Assembly (NCBI RefSeq): GCF_030150285.1
Contig: NZ_JASLGE010000073.1
Span: 1 to 25,998, forward strand
Reading direction: 5' to 3'
Origin: Pseudomonas sp.
Lineage (GTDB): Bacteria > Pseudomonadota > Gammaproteobacteria > Pseudomonadales > Pseudomonadaceae
Length of the DNA stretch: 25,998 nt
Part shown: piece by piece, positions 1 to 6,299 of the stretch
How the letters are laid out: each line of letters starts with the position of its first letter
How positions within the stretch are numbered: the first letter of the stretch is position 1
Made by a program: the position numbers and the translations under genes
Notes under the pieces: generated by a model
What the model saw: the letters and a program-made list of their open reading frames with translations, nothing else
Told to the model about the DNA's origin: nothing
Databases searched by the model: none

Positions 1-113
1 GCGCGCGCTGTGACTTCCAGGGCCTGATGTTCACCCAGCAGATCGACCATGCGTGAGCTGTCGTACTCATTCATCTGGCAACCGTGGGTTTCGATGTAAA
101 GCTTCTTGGCCAT
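1..113 (-). CDS. miaB: tRNA-2-methylthio-N6-dimethylallyladenosine synthase MiaB, N-terminal part
   Basis: Only the first 37 codons are inside the window; the gene continues beyond the left edge. The translation begins [20 protein letters not shown], the highly conserved start of MiaB, and the Cys of ETHGCQ is the first ligand of the auxiliary 4Fe-4S cluster in the N-terminal MTTase domain. By family knowledge MiaB is a radical SAM enzyme that methylthiolates i6A37 in tRNAs reading UNN codons. The ATG lies at 113-111. The gene diverges from the DUF1820 gene across a 132-base gap. The radical SAM and TRAM domains cannot be seen here. Confidence 0.93.
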
Positions 114-245
114 GGGTGTTCATCAAGTGGTTCAAAGAACCGCGCATTATAGGGGGCAAGCTCGCGGCTATCTACCGCTGTGCGTCCGGCGGCTATGCTA
201 TAGTTCGCGCCCTCTTTTATACCTTCAGATATTTACCCGCCCACC

Positions 246-572
246 ATGACCAAACGCGAAGCTCCAATCTACAAGGTGATTTTCCTCAACCAGGGCCAGG
301 TGTTCGAAATGTACGCCAAGCAGATCTACCAAAGTGACCTGTGGGGCTTCCTGGAGGTAGAAGAATTCGTCTTTGGTGAGCGCACGCAAATGGTCGTCGA
401 TCCGAGCGAAGAAAAACTCAAGGCCCAATTCGAAGGCGTGGTGCGCAGTTTTGTGCCGATGCACTCGATTGTGCGCATCGACGAAGTCGAGCGCCTGGGC
501 ACACCGAAAATCAGCGAAGCCCGTGGCACGAGCAACGTGATGCCATTTCCTTTTCCGATGCCGGAGAAGTAG
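246..572 (+). CDS. DUF1820 family protein
   Basis: This 108-residue protein has no signal peptide or membrane segment and is probably cytoplasmic. The start MTKREAPIYKVIFLNQGQVF, the central LWGFLEVEEFVFGERTQMVV stretch and the tail ending in MPFPFPMPEK fit the small DUF1820 family, which is commonly found beside miaB in Pseudomonas and relatives. No biochemical function is established that I know of. The ATG at 246 is used because the conserved N-terminus begins there, although no strong Shine-Dalgarno sequence is seen (CCCGCCCACC precedes it). The gene diverges from miaB. AT-rich sequence begins soon after its stop codon. Confidence 0.88.
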   Translation: MTKREAPIYKVIFLNQGQVFEMYAKQIYQSDLWGFLEVEEFVFGERTQMVVDPSEEKLKAQFEGVVRSFVPMHSIVRIDEVERLGTPKISEARGTSNVMPFPFPMPEK

Positions 573-1021
573 GGCGCATAACAGGCAGGCTAAAAAACCT
601 TTAAAAGTCAGTGTCGGGTTTTTACAGGCCCAGCCTGTTGCACGAAAAATGTCCGCATTTTCAAGAGTTTGAGCAGGGTTGATATAAGACGGATCAATCC
701 TGTTGTTTGTGTTTTCTGGGTGTTTGAAATTTCATGGCTTTATATAAGTGTTTTCTTACTGAAGATTGATATTTTTCTGTCTAGATTTTTATTGTGTTAA
801 GTTTCTGTGAGCGTATTGTTTTCTTGTCAGCTGATCGGCTACCAATGTTGGCGGGTGCGGTGAAGTCTATTAACAGGATGGATTTCTCACTTATCAAGGA
901 GACGCTTGTTTCTGACGATGTATTGCTGTGCAGTAAATGGATGCTGTTGGGGGCTCAAATAGCAATGCAGTATTGCAGGGGGTTTTCTTTTCTTAAATAA
1001 AAATACGTTAATTACTATCAA
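573..1021. other. AT-rich gap without a clear gene
   Basis: GC content falls sharply after the DUF1820 stop. An imperfect hairpin pairs AAAAACC (593-599) with GGTTTTT (617-623) but has no U-tract, so it is only a weak terminator candidate. A 68-codon open frame with a GTG start (794-1000) lies in the same frame as the downstream MATE-like gene. It has no convincing ribosome binding site and no recognisable domain, and it uses codons rare in Pseudomonas such as AGG and ATA. I see no RNA gene or mobile element ends. The stretch may be decayed sequence at the left edge of a small acquired segment. Confidence 0.5.
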
Positions 1022-1198
1022 GTTCTCCCTCCTTTGTTTCAGGTGGACGAGATTTGGCATCACTGTCCTTATTTTGGGGTTAGAAGTGAAGAGGATGGGG
1101 TTAACTTGAGAGTCGCTTTCGATGTTGTGCAAACATTGCACGAGATTGAATTTGGAAGGAAGATGGTTTCTGTTTGGGGGATAACTGATGCGTTATGA
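1022..1198 (+). pseudogene. Possible coding remnant upstream of the MATE-like gene
   Basis: A frame open from 1001 and closing with TGA at 1196-1198 can start with GTG at 1022 or 1043. The translation includes QVDEIWHHCPYFGVRSEEDG and RVAFDVVQTLHEIEFGRKMV, which looks protein-like but matches no family I recognise. It is in the same frame as the MATE-like ORF, separated only by the TGA, and its end overlaps an ATG at 1188 that has GGGGG upstream. It could be a small gene, the 3' remnant of a lost gene, or chance. Confidence is low because the AT-rich context and the lack of a ribosome binding site argue against a working gene. Confidence 0.2.
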
Positions 1199-1207
1199 CA
1201 TCTATAT

Positions 1208-2455
1208 GTGGCGTTCCCTGTTTCCTTTCACCACGAGTCGAATCGTGCCCTACTGCGGTATTACACTCTTACTGGCCATAATCGCCCCAGCGATCTTGCA
1301 TTTATTGCCTATGTACTGGCCATCTATTCAGTGTTGGCGGTCATGGTGTCGATGTCGTTGGCTGCAACGGGTAACCTCGTTGCCGAGCATGCCAATAGTC
1401 CACATGAAAAAATGAGTTTGTTTCGTGGAGGTTTAAGTGTTGCTGTGATAATGGCGTCAATTGCTCTACTGGTTAGCCTTGGGCTTGTTATGTTGATGGA
1501 CTGTTTTCCGGGCGCTCAGATGGGCGTTGGTAAGGTTAAGTTCTTGGCGGTTATCTACGTCGGTGCGATACCCTTATTAGTTGTTAATACGTTTCTCCAT
1601 TTTTTTCATGAGGCGAGTGGTGATGCTCGGGCGTGCTCAATGATAAAGGCAGGAGCGACTGCTTTATCATTGTTCTATCTGGTTGTGGTTTTTTTTGTTG
1701 TTGATGTCGAGCATTTTATTTTTTGGGCGGCCGGGTATTTTTTGTTCGGGGAGACCGTGTTGTTGGTTTGTTTAGTAAGGCTTTCATGGGCGCGTGAACT
1801 TGAGTTTTCTCCGATGCATTGCAGACGTACAGTTCGGAATGTTGTGATGTTGGGTTTTCCTATTGCGTTTGGGTTGGCCGGGCAAAAGCTGTATTTCTAT
1901 TTGCTGAATGAAAAGTTGGCGTCAACCATGGCGATATGGGTCGCCCAGTTATCAGTTTATATGTCGGTGATCGGGTTGTTCATGATCCCTGTTGTAGCCT
2001 ATTGTCAGGCTCACAGCCTTTATATCAGTCGATATGCGGGGCGGCGTTGGGAGTTTTATGTCAAAGGTCAGTTGGGGTTATGGATGTTGGTTGGCGTGCT
2101 GCTCTGTGCGCTTTCATTAACAGGTCACTCTATTTTTTTTGGGTTGGGAGGGGAGATAGTTACGTTTGATCGTGGCGCTTTTATATCGGCCAGTTGTCTT
2201 TTGGTTAGTGGTTCAGTTCTATCTCTGAGTACCTCTCATTTACGCGTTATGCGCGATGTCTTGGTGCCTCAGTTCATCATGAATAGCGTGATGTTGAGTG
2301 TGCTGATACCGATTATTTTTTTTGTCAGCGTGGGGGCCAGAGACATTCATTTCTACCTGAGACTACAAAGTGCAGGCTTGCTGGCAGGTTTTTTGTTTCT
2401 GCAGTTGCGTATTCGATCCATGCATGCGAGAGAAACCGAACTCGCAGCCGTTTAA
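1208..2455 (+). CDS. MATE-like multidrug/metabolite exporter with abnormal N-terminus
   Basis: This 415-residue, very hydrophobic protein has about eleven predicted membrane segments and a loop (GNLVAEHANSP, about residues 55-66) placed like the 'LVAQ-x-GA' loop of MATE transporters. MATE proteins export drugs or metabolites across the inner membrane by Na+/H+ antiport. Length is slightly below the usual 440-460. The N-terminus is odd: the GTG at 1208 has no ribosome binding site, and the region where TM1 should lie reads FHHESNR...RYYTLTGHNR, which is polar. A second frame from ATG 1188, with GGGGG 9 bases upstream, gives a hydrophobic start (LFPFTTSRIVPYCGITLLLA) before diverging, so a frameshift near 1255-1285 is possible. 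GC is well below the flanks, and the gene ends 3 bases from the convergent Sel1 gene. It may be intact or decaying. Confidence 0.6.
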   Translation: MAFPVSFHHESNRALLRYYTLTGHNRPSDLAFIAYVLAIYSVLAVMVSMSLAATGNLVAEHANSPHEKMSLFRGGLSVAVIMASIALLVSLGLVMLMDCFPGAQMGVGKVKFLAVIYVGAIPLLVVNTFLHFFHEASGDARACSMIKAGATALSLFYLVVVFFVVDVEHFIFWAAGYFLFGETVLLVCLVRLSWARELEFSPMHCRRTVRNVVMLGFPIAFGLAGQKLYFYLLNEKLASTMAIWVAQLSVYMSVIGLFMIPVVAYCQAHSLYISRYAGRRWEFYVKGQLGLWMLVGVLLCALSLTGHSIFFGLGGEIVTFDRGAFISASCLLVSGSVLSLSTSHLRVMRDVLVPQFIMNSVMLSVLIPIIFFVSVGARDIHFYLRLQSAGLLAGFLFLQLRIRSMHARETELAAV

Positions 2456-2458
2456 ACG

Positions 2459-3007
2459 TCAAGGCAATGGCGAAAACGGTGAGCGTCCGTCTGCTGATTG
2501 CAGCTCTAGCAGGTAGTTGCGGAATATTTGGCCGAGTATCTGGGTCGCGGTTTCGAGTTGGTCGCGGGGCATTTGTTCGGCCACTTCGTCTGCGGTGTCC
2601 AGCGCCTCTTCGGCACCGTTGACAGCCGCCATTTTCAAGACGATGTACGCCTGGATGTTATTGGCCGGTACGCCTTCGCCCTTGAAGAACATGGTACCCA
2701 GCTGGAATTGTGCCTGGGCGTGGCCTTGCAGCGAGGCCTGTTCGAAGTAGGTGAGGGCCAGGTTGAGGTCGCGTGGGGTGTTTTTACCGTCGTAATAGAA
2801 CTCGCCCAACTCGTATTCGGCTTGCGCATCCCCGGATTTAGCCGCCTGTTCACAGGCAGCGAGTGCCTCGGCGAGGTCTTCGGGCTGAGTATTCAGGGTG
2901 CAGCGACCCATTGCTGGGATCAACAACGAGTTACCGCCTGCTTGGGCAAGCAGCGGCTGTAGGAGCAACAGGCAGCCCAGTGCAAGGGCGCGGCCGGTGC
3001 GGTTCAT
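2459..3007 (-). CDS. Secreted Sel1-like repeat (TPR-type) protein
   Basis: The start at 3007 gives a 182-residue protein beginning MNRTGRALALGCLLLLQPLL and ending the signal sequence at AQA, a good Sec signal peptide; a longer frame upstream adds 20 unlikely residues. The body holds about three Sel1 repeats (AKSGDAQAEYELGEFYYDGK, ASLQGHAQAQFQLGTMFFKG and AAVNGAEEALDTADEVAEQM), each forming an alpha-alpha hairpin used for protein-protein contacts. The protein is probably periplasmic. The specific role is unknown. AGAGG lies about 14 bases before the ATG. It is transcribed away from hemL's 3' end and converges on the MATE-like gene with only 3 bases between the stop codons, so no separate terminator fits between them. 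Confidence 0.85.
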   Translation of the reverse strand: MNRTGRALALGCLLLLQPLLAQAGGNSLLIPAMGRCTLNTQPEDLAEALAACEQAAKSGDAQAEYELGEFYYDGKNTPRDLNLALTYFEQASLQGHAQAQFQLGTMFFKGEGVPANNIQAYIVLKMAAVNGAEEALDTADEVAEQMPRDQLETATQILGQIFRNYLLELQSADGRSPFSPLP

Positions 3008-3208
3008 GGGAATCGACGTACCTCTGAAAGACGGGCTGACCCGACCAAGGAATATGTAAGCGCGCATTATGAAATAAGCGGAGCCAACCTTACAAAGTCT
3101 TTACTCGTTTTTCTGCTGCGTGTCCGCCATAAGCATTGATTTAAGACGATATTGGACGGGCGGGGTGAATGATTAGCGCTGTAAGGCGTATTTAAGGAAC
3201 ACCAAACC

Positions 3209-3263
3209 CTGTAGATGCGAGCTTTTTACGATCAAAAGATCGCGAGCAAGCTCGCTCCTACAG
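3209..3263. repeat. REPIN (inverted pair of REP sequences), one arm degenerate
   Basis: The right arm GATCGCGAGCAAGCTCGCTC...ACAG (3238-3263) is an intact REP-type sequence, matching the arms at 19374-19453. The left arm (3209-3233), CTGTAGATGCGAGCTTTTTA..., is the same sequence inverted with several substitutions. The two are separated by only AAAA, so the whole forms one long hairpin. It sits 11 bases beyond the hemL stop codon, where it could protect the 3' end of the thiDE-hemL transcript. Confidence 0.8.
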
Positions 3264-3274
3264 AGGGTTCGGGG

Positions 3275-4558
3275 TTACTTCAGCGCTGCAAACGCACGTT
3301 CAGCGGCGTCCAGGGTCAGTTGCAACTCCGCTTCGCCGTGAGCGATGGAGGTAAAACCGGCCTCGAAGGCACTCGGCGCCAAGTACACACCGCCTTCCAG
3401 CATCAGGTGGAAGAAGCGTTTGAACAGGTCTGCATCGCTGGCCATCACATCGTCAAAGGTCACGATGTCATCGGCACCGCTGAAGTACAGGCCGAACATG
3501 CCGCCTGCCTGTGTGGTAACAAACGGGATGCCCGCCGCATCGGCGCGCTGTTGCAGGCCGTCGAGCAGGCGGGTGGTGTACGCGGTCAGCTCGGCATGGA
3601 AGCCCGGGCGGCTGATCAGGCGCAACGTAGTCAGGCCGGCGGCCATGGCCAGCGGGTTGCCCGACAATGTGCCTGCCTGGTAGACCGGGCCCAGCGGCGC
3701 AATGCACCCCATGATTTCGCGCTTGCCGCCAAAACAGCCGACCGGCATGCCGCCACCAATGATTTTGCCGAACGTGCTCAGGTCTGGCGTGACGCCGTAA
3801 TGAGCCTGTGCGCCCCCCAGGGCAACGCGGAAGCCGGTCATCACTTCGTCAAAAATCAGCACGATGCCGTGCTGGTCGCACAGGCGGCGCAGACCTTCAA
3901 GGAAGCCCGGTGCCGGTGGTACGCAGTTCATGTTGCCTGCGACCGGCTCGACGATAATGCAGGCGACGGTGTCGCCCACTTCGGCCAACAATTTTTCAAC
4001 CGCGTCGATATCGTTAAACGTGGTGGTCAGGGTGTGCTTGGCGAAGTCGGCCGGCACGCCGCCCGAGCTTGGCACGCCTTGGGTCAGTGCGCCGGAACCG
4101 GCTTTCACCAGCAGGCTGTCGGAATGGCCGTGGTAGCAGCCTTCAAATTTGAGGATGTTGTCGCGGCCTGTAAAGCCACGCGCCAGGCGAATGGCGCTCA
4201 TGGTGGCTTCGGTACCGGAACTGACCATGCGCACCATTTCCATCGACGGCACGATGGCGCACACCAGGTCAGCCATCTCGGTTTCCATGGCGGTCGGCGC
4301 GCCGTATGACAGGCCGTGCTCCAGTTGCGCACGCACCGCATCGAGCACGTCCGGGTGGCTATGGCCCAAAATCATCGGCCCCCACGAGCCCACATAGTCC
4401 ACATAACGCTTGTCGTCTTCGTCAGTGACGTAGGCACCTTCCGCGTGTTTGAAGAACAACGGGGTGCCGCCTACGCTCTTGAACGCACGAACAGGGGAGT
4501 TAACACCGCCGGGGATGTGTTTTTGAGCGTTGGCAAACAGGGTTTCGGAACGAGACAT
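3275..4558 (-). CDS. hemL: Glutamate-1-semialdehyde 2,1-aminomutase
   Basis: This 427-residue PLP-dependent class III aminotransferase-fold enzyme converts glutamate-1-semialdehyde to 5-aminolevulinate, the first committed tetrapyrrole precursor in the C5 pathway, in the cytoplasm. Visible signatures include NSPVRAFKSVGG near residues 20-31, the PLP phosphate-binding SSGTEA at 113-118, the acidic FDEV at 236-239, and the Schiff-base lysine K265 in STFGKIIGGGMPVG. The length is typical of the family. The start ATG is at 4558. The gene lies 31 bases downstream of thiE on the same strand and is probably co-transcribed with thiD-thiE. A REPIN follows the stop codon. Confidence 0.97.
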   Translation of the reverse strand: MSRSETLFANAQKHIPGGVNSPVRAFKSVGGTPLFFKHAEGAYVTDEDDKRYVDYVGSWGPMILGHSHPDVLDAVRAQLEHGLSYGAPTAMETEMADLVCAIVPSMEMVRMVSSGTEATMSAIRLARGFTGRDNILKFEGCYHGHSDSLLVKAGSGALTQGVPSSGGVPADFAKHTLTTTFNDIDAVEKLLAEVGDTVACIIVEPVAGNMNCVPPAPGFLEGLRRLCDQHGIVLIFDEVMTGFRVALGGAQAHYGVTPDLSTFGKIIGGGMPVGCFGGKREIMGCIAPLGPVYQAGTLSGNPLAMAAGLTTLRLISRPGFHAELTAYTTRLLDGLQQRADAAGIPFVTTQAGGMFGLYFSGADDIVTFDDVMASDADLFKRFFHLMLEGGVYLAPSAFEAGFTSIAHGEAELQLTLDAAERAFAALK

Positions 4559-4589
4559 GGTGGGCTCTCTCAGAATCAGGATTCGGTAT

Positions 4590-5213
4590 TTAAAGTGAAA
4601 GCAAATCGTTGAAGGCGCGGGCGCGACGGGTCACGTCCCGGGTTGATTCGGCTCCAAACAGGCCATGAACCACCGCCAGCAAATCGGCGCCGTGTTCGAC
4701 CAGAGGTGCTGCGTTGTCCAGGGTAATGCCGCCGATCACACAAATGGGCAGGTCCAGCTGTTTGCGTGCCTGGTCGAGGACGTCCAGGGTCGCAGTGGGT
4801 GCGCCGGGTTTGGTGCTGGAATTGAAAAAACGGCCGAACGCAACATAGCTCGCACCTTCTCGGGTGGCCTGTTCAGCTAATTCAAGCTGGCTGTGGCACG
4901 TTGAACCGATAATGGCTTTAGCGCCCAGAAGGGCACGGGCTGGGGTCAGCGGGCCATCTGTCTGCCCCAGATGAACGCCCACGCCCAGCCTGGCCGCCAG
5001 TTCGGCATCATCGTTGATGATCAGGTGCGCTTTGTAACGCTCACACAAACCCTGCAAGGCTTCGGCTTCACGCAGCCGGCGGGCCTCGTCGCCACTTTTG
5101 TCGCGGTACTGCAACAGCGTCAAACCGCCGTCGAGGGCGGCCTCGACATACGGGAGAAACTTGCCCGTCAGCAGTGCACTGTCGGTGATGGCGTACAGGC
5201 CACGCAGCTTCAT
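4590..5213 (-). CDS. thiE: Thiamine-phosphate synthase
   Basis: ThiE (207 residues) couples HMP pyrophosphate and the thiazole phosphate to thiamine phosphate in the cytoplasm. It is a TIM barrel: MKLRGLYAITD at the start, the LLQYRDKSGDEARR strand that binds pyrophosphate, LIINDDAELA, GVHLGQTDGPL, GSTCHSQLELA, the ASYVAFGRFFNSSTKPGAP loop, and the C-terminal ICVIGGITLDN phosphate-binding turn. The start at 5213 is preferred over an upstream extension because the family begins there and GAGG lies 8 bases before the ATG. thiD ends 17 bases upstream and hemL begins 31 bases downstream, forming one minus-strand operon. I see no TPP riboswitch in front. Confidence 0.96.
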   Translation of the reverse strand: MKLRGLYAITDSALLTGKFLPYVEAALDGGLTLLQYRDKSGDEARRLREAEALQGLCERYKAHLIINDDAELAARLGVGVHLGQTDGPLTPARALLGAKAIIGSTCHSQLELAEQATREGASYVAFGRFFNSSTKPGAPTATLDVLDQARKQLDLPICVIGGITLDNAAPLVEHGADLLAVVHGLFGAESTRDVTRRARAFNDLLSL

Positions 5214-5230
5214 AGGTCGAGCCTCATGGG

Positions 5231-6028
5231 TTATGAGCAGAAGTCCAGTGGCAAGCGGCGCGGTACAAATTGCCCCTGCCCCAGTTGCTCCGCATCGCGC
5301 AAGGTGCGCCACGTGTAATTGAGCGCGGTTTCGACTGCACTGACCAGGCCTTCGCCAATGGCCAGGCGCCCGGCCAACGTACTGGCCAATGTGCAGCCCG
5401 AGCCGTGATAGCTGCCCGGCAAGCGGTAACAGGTGAAGGTGTGGCGGCTGCCGTCGCGGCTGTACAGGCGGTTATGGACTTCGTGTTCATCGCCGTGGCC
5501 ACCGGTGATGAGCACGTGTTTGCAAAAAGGCAGGAGTTTTTCGGCGCATTCGTCGGCGCTGCCTTCGGGCAGTTCGGCCAGAATACGGGCCTCGGGCAGG
5601 TTCGGCGTAGCAATGGTGGCCAGCGGCAGCAGGCGCTCGCGCATGGCGTATCCCACCTCGTCCTTGCCCAGTCGCCCGCCGCCGCCCGCGCGCAGCACCG
5701 GGTCGCAGACCATCGGTAACGTCGGGTTGGCCTGAAGCAGTTCGACCACGGTGTCGACCATTTCCAGGGAGCCGAGCATGCCCAGCTTGACGGCCGCAAT
5801 GGTGGAGTCGCTGAGCACGGCGTTGGCTTGTGCCAGCACCCACGCTCGATCCAGCACGCGAAAATCGCTGACATTGACGGTGTTCTGCACGGTCAGGGCC
5901 GTCACGACCGGGGCGGCGTGACAACCTTGGGCCAGCAGGGCTTCGATATCTGCCTGCAAGCCGGCACCCCCACTGGGGTCATGGCCGGAGAGACAGAGGA
6001 CAACGGGGCGAGAGCTGTAGGTATTCAT
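5231..6028 (-). CDS. thiD: Hydroxymethylpyrimidine/phosphomethylpyrimidine kinase
   Basis: ThiD (265 residues from ATG 6028) phosphorylates HMP and HMP phosphate to the pyrophosphate that ThiE uses. It is a ribokinase-fold enzyme. It shows VLCLSGHDPSGGAGLQADIE near the N-terminus, VTALTVQNT, AVKLGMLGS, the DPVLRAGGGGRL loop, ATPNLPEA, and the C-terminal anion-hole motif GSYHGSGCTLAS with the catalytic aspartate position replaced in the GxGC context usual for ThiD. An 18-residue upstream extension of the frame is ignored because the family starts at the conserved SSRPVVLCLSGHDPSG block. It is the first gene of thiD-thiE-hemL and diverges from ladS over a 271-base spacer. Confidence 0.95.
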   Translation of the reverse strand: MNTYSSRPVVLCLSGHDPSGGAGLQADIEALLAQGCHAAPVVTALTVQNTVNVSDFRVLDRAWVLAQANAVLSDSTIAAVKLGMLGSLEMVDTVVELLQANPTLPMVCDPVLRAGGGGRLGKDEVGYAMRERLLPLATIATPNLPEARILAELPEGSADECAEKLLPFCKHVLITGGHGDEHEVHNRLYSRDGSRHTFTCYRLPGSYHGSGCTLASTLAGRLAIGEGLVSAVETALNYTWRTLRDAEQLGQGQFVPRRLPLDFCS

Positions 6029-6170
6029 GGTGCGCGAGCTTACCACCAAACGGTTTTTGGGGGCGCTTTGCACCGTGCACACCTGTGGTTTTTCGGCATG
6101 AGCAGGGGCTTTTTTTGTGGCCTGTTCCCGCTGTAATGCCCAGTTTAGAGCCTTCTCTTTGATTTTTAAG

Positions 6171-6201
6171 TTGATGTATTTTTGCCATCATCGGCTATGA
6201 T
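6171..6201 (+). promoter_or_regulatory. Candidate sigma-70-type promoter for ladS
   Basis: TTGATG (6171-6176) and TATGAT (6196-6201) are separated by 19 bases, a little long for sigma-70. They lie in the AT-rich part of the thiD-ladS spacer, about 100 bases before the ladS ATG. The rest of the spacer (6029-6170) must contain the thiD promoter on the other strand, but I see no strong match. Confidence 0.3.
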
Positions 6202-6299
6202 AAAGTGACTTCAAATCTATAACTGATCATCCGGCCAGCGCCGCCTCCCACTGCAATGAGGGGCTGCGCGCGTTATCGGGAGAGCACTGCTGGGGCTGT

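Noticed and set aside
593..642. Terminator after the DUF1820 gene
   Set aside because: The AAAAACC/GGTTTTT hairpin is AT-rich with an irregular outer stem and no U-tract, too weak to list as a terminator.
1196..1198. Selenocysteine recoding of the TGA between the upstream frame and the MATE-like frame
   Set aside because: No SECIS-like hairpin with the expected loop is visible just downstream, and neither part resembles a known selenoprotein.
5214..6299. A TPP riboswitch controlling thiD-thiE
   Set aside because: No thi-box-like CTGAGA or ACC-rich conserved core is visible upstream of thiD or thiE on the minus strand.
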